From the NCBI GenBank assembly GCA_964647905.1, contig CAZYJR010000012.1, forward strand, positions 1 through 64,000: 64,000 bases of DNA, written 5' to 3'. The notes beneath the pieces were generated by a model. That model did no database searches. It was not told the DNA's origin and saw only the letters and a list, made by a program, of their open reading frames with translations. This DNA comes from CAZYJR01 sp964647905 (GTDB lineage Bacteria; Desulfobacterota; DSM-4660; Desulfatiglandales; HGW-15). Positions 18,106 to 25,672 of the stretch are shown here, piece by piece (position 1 is the stretch's first letter; every line of letters starts with the position of its first letter). The position numbers and the translations under genes are program-made.

Positions 18106-19308
18106 ATGCGCCGGATGTTTGTCGAGTTCTTCTACAAGCTGAAGGAGTTGGGAGTCCCGGTCACTCCTACTGCGTTTCTCAAGCTGCAGCAGGCGCTCAG
18201 CCGGGGTCTGATCAACTCGGTGGAAGACTTTTATACTGCGGCGAGATCCATCCTGGTGAAGAGCGAGCGCTATTTCGACCTCTACGACCGCGTGTTCGCC
18301 CACCACTTCGAAGGCGCGGATTTGCCCGATCCCACCGAGCGCGAGCTGGAGGAGATCGCCCGGGCCATGCTGGAGGAATGGCTGAAGAACCCTCAGGAGT
18401 TGGCACAGGCCATGGGCATTGACGAGAGCGAACTGTCCAAGCTCAGCCCGGAGGAGCTCATAGACTACTTCATGGAGCGCCTGCGGGAGCAGACCGAGGC
18501 CCATCACGGCGGCAGCAAATGGATAGGGACCGGGGGGACTTCGCCGGTGGGCCACTCCGGCTACCACCCGGGCGGCATGAGAGTCGGCGGGGTTTCCCGG
18601 AACAAGTCTGCGATCAAGGTGGCCATGGATCGCCGCTACAGGGACTATTCGCAGGAAGGCCCGCTGACCCAAGCCCAGATTGGAGAGGCCCTGAAGCGCC
18701 TGAGGAATCTGGTCCCGGCCGGCCCAAAGGACCGGGTGAACGTGGACAAGACCATCTACGAGACCATGAGAAACGGCGGAGAGATCGAGATAGTCTTTGA
18801 CCGCGCCCTGAAGGACAGGCTCAAGGTCATTCTGGCCATAGACAACGGAGGGTGGTCCATGGAGCCTTATGTGGGCGTGGTGCAGACCCTCTTCAATTAC
18901 GCCCGGGCCCAGTTCAAGGACCTTCGCACCCTGTTCTTCCACAACACGATATACGACGTCCTATGGGAAGACCCGCCGAGGCTCCACAAGCCCTTTCGGG
19001 TGGATGAGCTGGCCAGGCTGGATCCGGAGACCCGATTCATAGTAGTGGGTGATGCCAGCATGGCGCCATATGAGCTCATGGCCACGGACGGGTCCATACA
19101 CTTTGAGGAGCGGTCCGGAAGGCCGAGCTATGAGCGTCTCCAGTATATCGCCTCCACCTTTCCCCACTCTGTCTGGCTGAACCCCAAGATGGCCGACGAG
19201 TGGCCCTTTACACGCACCATACAGATCATCAGAGAGATCTTTCCCATGTTCGAGCTCACCCTGGACGGTCTCGAGGGGGCGGTCACCCACTTGATGAGCC
19301 GCAACTAG
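18106..19308 (+). CDS. VWA/CoxE-like protein partner of MoxR, degenerate MIDAS
   Basis: This 400-aa protein has a helical N-terminal half (~1-200) with a Gly-rich linker (HHGGSKWIGTGGTSPVGH) and a C-terminal von Willebrand A-like fold. At the position of the metal-ion-dependent adhesion site DxSxS it reads IDNGGWSM (residues ~244-251), so the second site residue is Gly and the third is shifted. Metal binding may be altered. The rest of the Rossmann pattern is kept (LKVILAID, RFIVVGDASMAPYEL). It follows the MoxR gene directly and presumably works with it (inference from family pairing). Confidence 0.8.
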   Translation: MRRMFVEFFYKLKELGVPVTPTAFLKLQQALSRGLINSVEDFYTAARSILVKSERYFDLYDRVFAHHFEGADLPDPTERELEEIARAMLEEWLKNPQELAQAMGIDESELSKLSPEELIDYFMERLREQTEAHHGGSKWIGTGGTSPVGHSGYHPGGMRVGGVSRNKSAIKVAMDRRYRDYSQEGPLTQAQIGEALKRLRNLVPAGPKDRVNVDKTIYETMRNGGEIEIVFDRALKDRLKVILAIDNGGWSMEPYVGVVQTLFNYARAQFKDLRTLFFHNTIYDVLWEDPPRLHKPFRVDELARLDPETRFIVVGDASMAPYELMATDGSIHFEERSGRPSYERLQYIASTFPHSVWLNPKMADEWPFTRTIQIIREIFPMFELTLDGLEGAVTHLMSRN

Positions 19309-19763
19309 GGAGTGCCAACGGCGGCGGCATCCCGTTTTGGTGTGGGGCCCTGCCATGTTGGTTGGCCCGGGCGTCGGGGGAGTATAGGGGCCGGCGTCCC
19401 CGGGCTGTGACATTTATCCGTAACGCCTGTTATTTCAAGCCTGTTGCGCGAACTAGGACGGGGGGGCGTCGCCTGGCACAGGAGTTGAAAGGGATCGGAG
19501 TCAAATGCGGGAGACCGGGCAGAGGGTCTCCAAAAAAACAGCAAGGGAGCCGGTGAAATGNNNNNNNNNNNNNNNNNNNNNNNNNNNNNNNNNNNNNNNN
19601 NNNNNNNNNNNNNNNNNNNNNNNNNNNNNNNNNNNNNNNNNNNNNNNNNNNNNNNNNNNNTGCGGGAGACCGGGCAGAGGGTCTCCAAAAAAACAGCAAG
19701 GGAGCCGGTGAAATGTGGATTGAGGGACGCGGGTGAACCCGGTAACGAAGGGAGGAGGACGGC
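19309..19763. other. Intergenic region containing the assembly gap
   Basis: This 455-base stretch has no supported gene. After the VWA gene there is an imperfect GC inverted repeat (GCCCGGG at ~19367 with CCCGGGC at ~19399) that could act in termination. A weak promoter-like pair, GTGACA (19407-19412) and TTATTT (19430-19435) with a 17-base spacer, may serve the rubredoxin gene. The N run and its flanking repeat are listed separately. Confidence 0.5.
19506..19715. repeat. 100-N scaffold gap flanked by identical 55-base copies
   Basis: The 55 bases at 19506-19560 recur exactly at 19661-19715, each abutting the 100-N run. An exact repeat of odd k-mer length touching both gap edges is what a de Bruijn assembler leaves when two contigs that overlap by k are joined with a placeholder. 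The real genome most likely has one copy and no gap. It is not evidence of a biological repeat. Confidence 0.85.
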
Positions 19764-19973
19764 ATGGGCGTGCCAGAGGAGATGTACCAGTGTCAGACCG
19801 TGAATTGCGGCTACATCTACGACCCGGAGAGAGGTGACCGAAAGGGGAAGGTGCCCAAAGGGGTCGGGTTCGCGGACCTGCCCGAAGACTGGAGATGCCC
19901 GGTCTGCGGCGCCGGCAAAAAGATGTTCAGACCCCTGGGCGGGCCGGGGTCGGCGGCTTCCCAAGGTTCGTGA
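19764..19973 (+). CDS. Rubredoxin with a C-x4-C knuckle
   Basis: This 69-aa one-iron redox protein would pass electrons to rubrerythrin, desulfoferrodoxin or the flavodiiron protein. The second knuckle is the usual CPVCGAGKKMF. The first knuckle has four residues between the cysteines (CQTVNCGYIYDPERGD) instead of two, as reported for rubredoxin-2 of Desulfovibrio desulfuricans. A ggaggagg site precedes the ATG. It lies just upstream of the Fur-type regulator and the rubrerythrin operon. Confidence 0.9.
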   Translation: MGVPEEMYQCQTVNCGYIYDPERGDRKGKVPKGVGFADLPEDWRCPVCGAGKKMFRPLGGPGSAASQGS

Positions 19974-19989
19974 ATATGCAAGCAGCGGC

Positions 19990-20037
19990 TTGACAAACTG
20001 GTGTCGGCCTCTTACAATTAGTAATAGTTATTGATAA
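19990..20037 (+). promoter_or_regulatory. Promoter with overlapping Fur/PerR-type palindromic operator
   Basis: A near-consensus promoter, TTGACA (19990-19995), 17 bases, TACAAT (20013-20018), is followed at once by the 20-base imperfect palindrome TTAGTAATAGTTATTGATAA (20018-20037). That palindrome covers the expected transcription start. 14 of its 20 positions are self-complementary. Its position would let the Fur-family protein encoded 10 bases downstream repress its own operon. The core AGTAATAGTTAT recurs before cooS. Confidence 0.7.
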
Positions 20038-20047
20038 GGAGAGGCCG

Positions 20048-20524
20048 ATGTGTGAGACCACCCGGCACCGTATGACCCGCCAGAGGCGGGTCATACTGGA
20101 TGAGATCAGTCGCTGTAGGACCCATCCGACAGCGGATGAGATATATGAGAGGGTTCGCAAACGCATGCCTCGGATCAGCATGGGAACCGTATACAGGAAT
20201 CTGGACTTTCTCAGCTCCAACGGTCTGATACGAAAGATCGGGCCCGAGCATTCTCAGATGCGCTTTGACGGGAATACCTCGGAGCATTATCACATCACAT
20301 GCATCGGCTGCGGGCGTGTGGAGGACCTGCCGCTCGAGCCCCACGAGGAGGTCCTGGAGACGTTGGAAAGGGCGTTGGGCAAGTTGACCAAGCACGGTGT
20401 TTTCGGGCACAAGCTGGATTTCTTCGGACTGTGCTCGGAATGCAGAAAGGAAAGAGGTGACCTCTTGGCAGAGGTACAGGGAAGCCGGAAAGAGGAGGGA
20501 TGGAGCGATGGAATTAAAGGGTAG
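20048..20524 (+). CDS. Fur-family transcriptional regulator, PerR-like
   Basis: This 158-aa metalloregulator has a winged-helix DNA-binding half (RMTRQRRVILDEI, then DEIYERVRKR..ISMGTVYRNLDFL) and a C-terminal dimerisation half. The metal-site motif is HYHITCIGCGRVEDL, and there is a second CSEC pair after LDFFGL, giving the two CxxC structural zinc sites seen in PerR. The next gene, encoding rubrerythrin, overlaps its end by 17 bases. Peroxide-sensing control of the oxidative-stress operon is the natural reading (inference). Fe or Zn sensing cannot be excluded. Confidence 0.88.
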   Translation: MCETTRHRMTRQRRVILDEISRCRTHPTADEIYERVRKRMPRISMGTVYRNLDFLSSNGLIRKIGPEHSQMRFDGNTSEHYHITCIGCGRVEDLPLEPHEEVLETLERALGKLTKHGVFGHKLDFFGLCSECRKERGDLLAEVQGSRKEEGWSDGIKG

Positions 20525-21080
20525 CAGAACGGAGAAGAATATCTTGACCGCATTTGCAGGTGAGTCCCAGGCCAGAAACCGCTACACCTACTTTGCCGGC
20601 CAAGCCAAGAAGGAGGGCTACGAGCAGATCGCCTTCATCTTCGAGGAGACCGCGAATCAGGAGAAGGAGCACGCAAAGAGGCTCTTCAAGTTCCTCCAGG
20701 GGGGTGAGGTCGAGATCCAGGCCGCCTTCCCGGCAGGGGTGATCGGCGGCACCCTGGAGAACCTCAAGGAAGCCGCCTCCGGAGAGAACTACGAGCACAG
20801 CCGGATGTATCCTGAATTCGCCCGTATCGCCAGGGAGGAGGGGTTCAATGAGCTGGCGGACGTGTTCGAAAAGATAGCGGTGGCAGAGAAGCAGCATGAA
20901 AAGCGCTACCTCGACCTCGCCGCCAATATCGAGGCCGGAAGGGTCTTCAAACGGGACGAAGAGGTGGTATGGCGCTGCCGAAACTGCGGGTATCTACACA
21001 AAGGCACCGAAGCGCCCGATACCTGCCCGGCGTGCGATCACCCCAGGGCTCACTTCGAACTCCTGGGGGAGAACTACTAG
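20508..21080 (+). CDS. Rubrerythrin
   Basis: This 190-aa non-haem di-iron peroxidase reduces hydrogen peroxide in anaerobes. The ferritin-like domain (~1-140) carries the glutamate ligands in AFAGESQARNRY, EETANQEKEHAKR, and EIAVAEKQHEKRY-like segments. The C-terminal rubredoxin domain has CRNCGYLHKG and CPACDHPRAHFELL. The start at 20508 (MELKGSRTEKN) is supported by an upstream agaggagggatgg and by homology of the N-terminus. It overlaps the regulator gene, so the two are translationally coupled. Confidence 0.93.
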   Translation: MELKGSRTEKNILTAFAGESQARNRYTYFAGQAKKEGYEQIAFIFEETANQEKEHAKRLFKFLQGGEVEIQAAFPAGVIGGTLENLKEAASGENYEHSRMYPEFARIAREEGFNELADVFEKIAVAEKQHEKRYLDLAANIEAGRVFKRDEEVVWRCRNCGYLHKGTEAPDTCPACDHPRAHFELLGENY

Positions 21081-21141
21081 GGTCGTCCGTAGAAGGCTTG
21101 GGACGAATCAGCAACCAATCGATTTAAAAAGGAGGATGGAA

Positions 21142-21516
21142 ATGGCCGAAAGATTGGAGATATACAAGTGCGATGTGTGCGGAAACATAGTGGAAGTGCT
21201 CCACGGAGGGCAGGGCGAGCTGGTCTGCTGCGGACAGCCCATGAAGCTCTTCAAGGAGAACACGGTGGATGCGGCCAAGGAAAAGCACGTGCCCGTGGTG
21301 GAGAAAACCGCTGAAGGCTTCAAGGTCAAGGTCGGTGAAGTGGCGCACCCAATGGAGGAGAAACACTACATAGAGTGGATCGAGTTGATTGCGGACGGAA
21401 AGGCCTACCGGGAGTTCCTAAAGCCCGGAGGCGCGCCCGAGGCGGTATTCAAGATCGATGCGGCGGAAGTCACCGCGCGGGAGTACTGCAATATCCACGG
21501 TCTGTGGAAAAAGTAG
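21142..21516 (+). CDS. dfx: Desulfoferrodoxin (2Fe superoxide reductase)
   Basis: This 124-aa enzyme reduces superoxide to hydrogen peroxide. The N-terminal desulforedoxin domain binds the FeCys4 centre I (YKCDVCGN and the paired VCCGQPM). The C-terminal domain carries the catalytic Fe(His)4Cys centre II, with histidines in EKHVPVVE, EVAHPMEEKHYIEW and CNIHGLW. The start at 21142 is placed 6 bases after aaaaaggagg. An ATG 6 bases earlier is too close to it. The peroxide it makes would be removed by the rubrerythrin encoded just upstream. Confidence 0.94.
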   Translation: MAERLEIYKCDVCGNIVEVLHGGQGELVCCGQPMKLFKENTVDAAKEKHVPVVEKTAEGFKVKVGEVAHPMEEKHYIEWIELIADGKAYREFLKPGGAPEAVFKIDAAEVTAREYCNIHGLWKK

Positions 21517-21541
21517 ACCCGGACGAGAGAGGAGATCCGAA

Positions 21542-21697
21542 ATGACCGAGTGGAAATGCCAGAAATGCGGGTACCTGCTCAAGGGGGACAAACCCCCTGA
21601 GAGGTGTCCCTCTTGCAAGCAGGTCTGCGAATTCGTCGACGTGTCTTGCTATGTCCCTGATTGCGGCGAGACGGGCGCGGATCCCAGGCTGAAATAG
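21542..21697 (+). CDS. Small rubredoxin-like protein (51 aa)
   Basis: This short protein has a rubredoxin-type first half, KCQKCGYLLKGDKPPERCPSCKQ, like the C-terminal domain of rubrerythrin. A Cys-containing tail, CYVPDCGETGADPRLK, follows. Four or more cysteines suggest an FeS4 or zinc site. It has its own agaggagatc ribosome binding site 25 bases after the desulfoferrodoxin gene and is probably an electron carrier for it (inference). Confidence 0.8.
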   Translation: MTEWKCQKCGYLLKGDKPPERCPSCKQVCEFVDVSCYVPDCGETGADPRLK

Positions 21698-21762
21698 GAC
21701 TCGGCCGAGAGGCCGGCTTTTGATCTTTAGGGAGTGTCCATCCACAAATGAGTTCTCGGCAC

Positions 21763-21912
21763 TAGCGAGTTTCCAGGGCAGAAATGAGCAATTTCTTCCA
21801 AGGTCAAGGAGATCAAGGGGTTGGGAGGAGGCGTACTGCAGTACGTCGCACGACCAACCCCGCAGATCGACGCCGAGATTGGGAGAAAGGGCCATTTCTG
21901 GACGGAAACTAG
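21763..21912. repeat. Imperfect ~150-base inverted-repeat element
   Basis: The outer arms GAGTTTCCAGGGCAGAAATG (21767-21786) and CATTTCTGGACGGAAACT (21892-21910 region) are near-complementary. Inside them GGGGTTGGG (21817-21825) faces CCAACCCC (21854-21861). At the centre is a 14-base palindrome CGTACTGCAGTACG (21832-21845). The nested symmetry resembles a non-autonomous mobile element (MITE) or a structured RNA. No open reading frame is supported here. Confidence 0.6.
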
Positions 21913-21923
21913 GGAGGTTTGAA

Positions 21924-22109
21924 ATGACTACTCCGCAGCATTGTCCTGGATTCGATGACATCAAGAACTTGAAATCTTTCGTGTGCAAGTGCCCGAACTG
22001 CGGGAAGGAGAAAGAGATATTTTCCGATGAGTTCGATCGCAAGCATACCTGCAGTCAGTGCAAGCAGGAGATCGACTTCACTAAGTGTACGCTTGAGGGT
22101 ACCGGCTGA
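21924..22109 (+). CDS. Small zinc-ribbon protein (61 aa)
   Basis: This is a 61-aa protein with two CxxC knuckles, CPNCGKEKEIF and CSQCKQEIDF, plus two further Cys residues, so it probably binds one zinc or iron. A tagggaggttt site lies 6 bases before the ATG. It closes the oxidative-stress group and is followed by an intrinsic terminator. The family is not recognised; a metal-binding redox or regulatory accessory is possible. Confidence 0.7.
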   Translation: MTTPQHCPGFDDIKNLKSFVCKCPNCGKEKEIFSDEFDRKHTCSQCKQEIDFTKCTLEGTG

Positions 22110-22130
22110 AAAGGCCTGATTAAGGCGCAA

Positions 22131-22154
22131 CCCGCCCCGCCAAAGCGGGGCGGG
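22131..22154 (+). terminator. Intrinsic-type terminator after the oxidative-stress group
   Basis: A perfect 10-bp GC stem (CCCGCCCCGC / GCGGGGCGGG) with a CAAA loop is followed by an AT-rich stretch beginning agattcttataat. It separates the small zinc-ribbon gene from the cooS promoter. Confidence 0.75.
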
Positions 22155-22161
22155 AGATTCT

Positions 22162-22189
22162 TATAATAATCAGTAATAGTTATCAATAT
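22162..22189 (+). promoter_or_regulatory. cooS promoter region with a second Fur/PerR-type box
   Basis: A perfect TATAAT (22162-22167) is followed by TCAGTAATAGTTATCAATAT (22170-22189). This shares the uninterrupted 12-base core AGTAATAGTTAT with the box upstream of the Fur-family gene and sits at nearly the same distance from the -10. The -35 position falls in the preceding terminator and is poor, so activator-assisted or weak basal transcription is possible. Confidence 0.6.
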
Positions 22190-22223
22190 GGTCCTCTTTT
22201 AACGAGGCCGGAGAGGTTTCACC

Positions 22224-24200
22224 ATGGAAAAGAAGAAACAGGAAAACAAGGCAGGTAAGGAACAGGATGCAAGGGACTTTACCGGTTGTGAGGCGACCTC
22301 CCGCATGCTTGCAAAGGCCGGGCGGGACGGCGTGGAAACCGCTTTTCACAGGGCCGCTTCCATGAAGGCGTGCCCCATAGGAGCCGACTCGGCCTGCTGC
22401 AAGCACTGTTCCATGGGGCCTTGCAGGCTGGTCTCCAAGGATCCCTACTCAAAGGTGGGGGTCTGTGGTGCGACCATAGATACCATCCAGTCACGCAACT
22501 TCGCCCGAATGATTGCCAGCGGCGCGGCCGCACACACCGACCACGGGATGTCCATGCTGGAGCTCTTCAGGGAAGTGGTCAACGGGAACATTAAGGACTA
22601 TGCCGTCAAGGACCCCGTGAAGCTCGAGGAAACCGCCCGGGAGCTGGGTATAGAGGTGGAGGGGCGGGACTTGAACGACATAGCCATGGATCTCTACCGC
22701 GAGCTGGAAAGGACCTACACCCAGGTGGAAGGCGAAATCCCCTTTGCCAAACGCGTCCCGGAAAAGACCCTGGAGACATGGCGAAACAACGGAGTGGTCC
22801 CCCGCGGGGCTATGCGCGAGATAATGGAGATCATGCACAGGTCCCACATGGGTGTGGACCAAGACTATCAAAACATGACCAAACAGTGCTCACGAACCGC
22901 TCTTTCGGACGGTTGGGGCGGATCGATGGTCGCCACCGAGATCTCCGACATCCTGTACGGGACTCCGAGTCCGGTAGGGGCGGAAGTGAACATGGGCTGC
23001 CTCAAGGAAGACCAGGTGAACATCATCATTCACGGTCACGAGCCCAACCTTTTCGAATCCATGCTGGACTCTGTGAACGATCCGACCTTGATTCAGGCGG
23101 CCGGTGAAGCTGGGGCTCAGGGGATCAACCTGGTGGGCATGTGTTGCTCGGGGGCGGAAATGCTCTCCCGCCACGGCATCCCCCACGCAGGCAACTTCAT
23201 GTCCACGGAGGCGGTCTTGGTGACCGGGGCCGTGGATGCAATGGGCGTGGATGTGCAATGCATCAAGCAGGGGCTGGCCAAGGTGGCCGAGTGCTACGGG
23301 ACCAAGCTTTTCACCACCAACCCGCGCTGCAGGATCGAAGGCGTGGACCACATTGAGTTCAAGGACCATACACCCAGGGAGTGCACCGATTCCATCGTGG
23401 AAAATGCAATAGTGAGGTTCAAGAACCGCTCCGCCGCCGTGGAGATACCAAAGATCCGCAACATGGGGGTTCACGGCTTCTCCCACGAGTACATCAATTA
23501 CATGCTGGGCGGGATGTTTCGCTGTTCCTACACCCCGCTCAACGACAACATCATAAACGGCCGTATCCGCGGGGTGGCGGGGGTGGTGGGCTGCACCAAT
23601 CCCAGGGTCAAGCAGGACGAGGTACACGTGGAACTGGTCAAGGAGCTGATAAGAAACGATGTCCTGGTGGTCCAGACCGGATGCTCCCAGATCGCCCTGG
23701 CAAAGGCCGGCCTGTACACCCCGGAGGCCGCCCACCTGGCCGGGCCCGGCCTTCGCGAGGTGTGCGAGACCGTGGGAATGCCCCCGGTGCTGGGTCTGGG
23801 CTCCTGTGTGGACAACAGCCGTATCCTGACAGCCTGCTCGGAGATGGTTCGGGTAGGGGGCCTGGGCGAGAGCATTGCGGACTTGCCGGTCGCCGGTGCG
23901 GCCCCGGAGTGGATGAGCGAGAAGGCGATCTCCATAGGGCAGTACTTCGTGGCCTCTGGGGTATACACCGTTTTCGGCGTGACCTTCCCGGTGGTCGAGG
24001 AGACCAGGTTTCACAACCTTCTGTTCGAAGGCCTGGAGGAGCAGGGATTCGGAAAATGGGGCTTTACCCGTGATCCTCGGGAGATGGCCCTTATGATGAT
24101 CGCCCATATTGACAAGAAAAGGAAGGCGCTCGGCCTGGACAAGGCCCGGGAGCGGGTCCTGGTGGACATGGCCGACAGGCAGAAGCTGGAAGCGGCATGA
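22224..24200 (+). CDS. cooS: Anaerobic Ni-Fe carbon monoxide dehydrogenase catalytic subunit
   Basis: This 658-aa enzyme interconverts CO and CO2 at a Ni-4Fe-4S C-cluster. The B/D-cluster cysteines are in SACCKHCSMGPCRL and GVCG (residues ~58-81). C-cluster ligands are present: His in IHGHEP (~270), and Cys in GMCCSG, VQCIKQ, VVGCTNP, QTGCSQ and LGSCVDN. No acetyl-CoA synthase genes and no CooC nickel-insertion ATPase are in the window, so this is a monofunctional CODH. The flavodiiron protein and ferredoxin directly downstream suggest that it feeds electrons to oxygen or peroxide detoxification, as proposed for CODH-IV of Carboxydothermus (inference). Confidence 0.95.
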   Translation: MEKKKQENKAGKEQDARDFTGCEATSRMLAKAGRDGVETAFHRAASMKACPIGADSACCKHCSMGPCRLVSKDPYSKVGVCGATIDTIQSRNFARMIASGAAAHTDHGMSMLELFREVVNGNIKDYAVKDPVKLEETARELGIEVEGRDLNDIAMDLYRELERTYTQVEGEIPFAKRVPEKTLETWRNNGVVPRGAMREIMEIMHRSHMGVDQDYQNMTKQCSRTALSDGWGGSMVATEISDILYGTPSPVGAEVNMGCLKEDQVNIIIHGHEPNLFESMLDSVNDPTLIQAAGEAGAQGINLVGMCCSGAEMLSRHGIPHAGNFMSTEAVLVTGAVDAMGVDVQCIKQGLAKVAECYGTKLFTTNPRCRIEGVDHIEFKDHTPRECTDSIVENAIVRFKNRSAAVEIPKIRNMGVHGFSHEYINYMLGGMFRCSYTPLNDNIINGRIRGVAGVVGCTNPRVKQDEVHVELVKELIRNDVLVVQTGCSQIALAKAGLYTPEAAHLAGPGLREVCETVGMPPVLGLGSCVDNSRILTACSEMVRVGGLGESIADLPVAGAAPEWMSEKAISIGQYFVASGVYTVFGVTFPVVEETRFHNLLFEGLEEQGFGKWGFTRDPREMALMMIAHIDKKRKALGLDKARERVLVDMADRQKLEAA

Positions 24201-24262
24201 TGAAATACGTGCCTTATATTGATATTATTCCGAAGGACGGTTGCTGAAAGGAGGAAAGAGGG

Positions 24263-25447
24263 ATGAGGCCGTTGGGGGTTGCCAAGGACATATACTGGGT
24301 GGGGGCGGCCGATTGGAACGCCCGTGACTTCCACGGGTATTCCATCAACAAAGGGACCAGCTATAACGCATACTTGGTCCTGGATGAGAAGGTGGCTCTC
24401 ATCGATACGGTGAAGGCCCGGTTCGCGGACGAAATGATCGACAAGATAGCCCAGGTGATCGACCCCGAAAAGGTCGACCTGGTCATAAGCAACCACACCG
24501 AGATGGACCACTCGGGCGGGCTGCCCAGGGTGATGCACCGCATAGGAGAGGACAAGCCGGTTTACTGCTCCAAAATGGGGCACAAGAACCTGTCACTGCA
24601 TTTCCCCGGCAAATTCAACTACAGGCCGGTGGACGACCAGGGCGAGCTCTCCCTGGGCGGGCGCACTCTGACCTTCCTGGAGACCCGCATGCTCCACTGG
24701 CCGGACAGCATGTTCACCTACGTAAAGGGGGAAGGGATCCTGTTCTCGAGCGACGCCTTCGGCCAGCACTATGCCGGCCCGGAGCGCTTCGACGACGAGA
24801 TCGGCGGGGAGATCATGCCCCATGCCCGGAAGTACTTCGCCAACATCCTCCTCCCATACTCCCCGCTGATTCTCAAGCTTGCGGACAAGATCGGGGAGCT
24901 GGGCCTGAGCTTGGACATGATCTGCCCTGATCACGGTGTCATATGGCGCAAGGATCCATCCAAGATCGTTCAGGCTTATGTGGAATGGAGCAGACAGGAG
25001 CCCAAGAAAAAGGCGGTCATAGCCTACGATACCATGTGGCAGAGCACCCGTCGCCTGGCTGAGGAGATCGCGGACGCACTGGCCGCACGGGGGGTGGCGG
25101 CGATGCCCATGCATCTCCGGGCCTGTCACCGGAGTGACGTCATGACCGAGGTCCTGGATGCGGGCGCAGTCCTGGTGGGCTCCCCCACAATGAACAACGG
25201 CCTGTTCCCCACGGTGAGCGACTTCTTGACCTATATGAAGGGGCTTAAGCCGAAGAACAAGGTGGGGGCGGCCTTCGGCTCCTACGGCTGGAGCGGGGAA
25301 GCGGTCAAGATGATTACCGGGGAGCTGGAGGAGATGAAGTTCCAGGTGGTGGACCCGGGGGTCAGGGTGAACTATGTCCCGGACGGAGAGGCCCTCGAGG
25401 CATGCAGGGAGCTGGCAGGCAGGGTCGCCGAGGCCCTCAGGGGCTGA
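24263..25447 (+). CDS. fprA: A-type flavodiiron protein (FprA family)
   Basis: This 394-aa enzyme reduces O2 to water and/or NO to N2O. The N-terminal beta-lactamase-like domain (~1-250) binds the di-iron site with SNHTEMDHSGG (HxExDH) and further His/Asp ligands (SDAFGQHY, CPDHGVIW). The C-terminal flavodoxin domain (~255-394) binds FMN with YDTMWQSTRRLA and SPTMNNGLFPTV. It has no fused rubredoxin, so it needs an external donor, and a ferredoxin gene follows by 2 bases. A gaaaggagg site precedes the ATG. Confidence 0.93.
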   Translation: MRPLGVAKDIYWVGAADWNARDFHGYSINKGTSYNAYLVLDEKVALIDTVKARFADEMIDKIAQVIDPEKVDLVISNHTEMDHSGGLPRVMHRIGEDKPVYCSKMGHKNLSLHFPGKFNYRPVDDQGELSLGGRTLTFLETRMLHWPDSMFTYVKGEGILFSSDAFGQHYAGPERFDDEIGGEIMPHARKYFANILLPYSPLILKLADKIGELGLSLDMICPDHGVIWRKDPSKIVQAYVEWSRQEPKKKAVIAYDTMWQSTRRLAEEIADALAARGVAAMPMHLRACHRSDVMTEVLDAGAVLVGSPTMNNGLFPTVSDFLTYMKGLKPKNKVGAAFGSYGWSGEAVKMITGELEEMKFQVVDPGVRVNYVPDGEALEACRELAGRVAEALRG

Positions 25448-25449
25448 CC

Positions 25450-25671
25450 ATGGCTGCGGCCGCCACAGTAGCCGGGCACCCGGCCGCGGGGCCGGTCGTG
25501 GACTCACACGGTTGCTCCGGGTGCGGGACCTGCCTGGTGCTCTGCTCCGAAGTTTTTTGCAGGAATCCTGAAACCGGTGTGATCGAGGCGGCGGATCTCT
25601 CGCACTATCCGGAGGAGGCCGTGGATGAGGCCGTTGCGTGGTGCCCCAAGGATTGCATCCACCGGGGCTGA
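25450..25671 (+). CDS. Single-cluster [4Fe-4S] ferredoxin
   Basis: This is a 73-aa ferredoxin with one cluster motif, CSGCGTCLVLC, and the distal cysteine in AWCPKDCIHRG. The extra CxxxC near the end does not complete a second cluster. It starts 2 bases after the flavodiiron gene, so the pair is translationally coupled. It could carry electrons from CooS to the flavodiiron protein and to the thioredoxin-reductase-like protein encoded later in the operon (inference). Confidence 0.88.
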   Translation: MAAAATVAGHPAAGPVVDSHGCSGCGTCLVLCSEVFCRNPETGVIEAADLSHYPEEAVDEAVAWCPKDCIHRG

Positions 25672-25672
25672 A

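Noticed and set aside
19506..19715. 55-base direct repeat considered as an attachment site or tandem repeat
   Set aside because: It exactly abuts the N run on both sides and has a typical assembler k length, so an assembly overlap explains it better.
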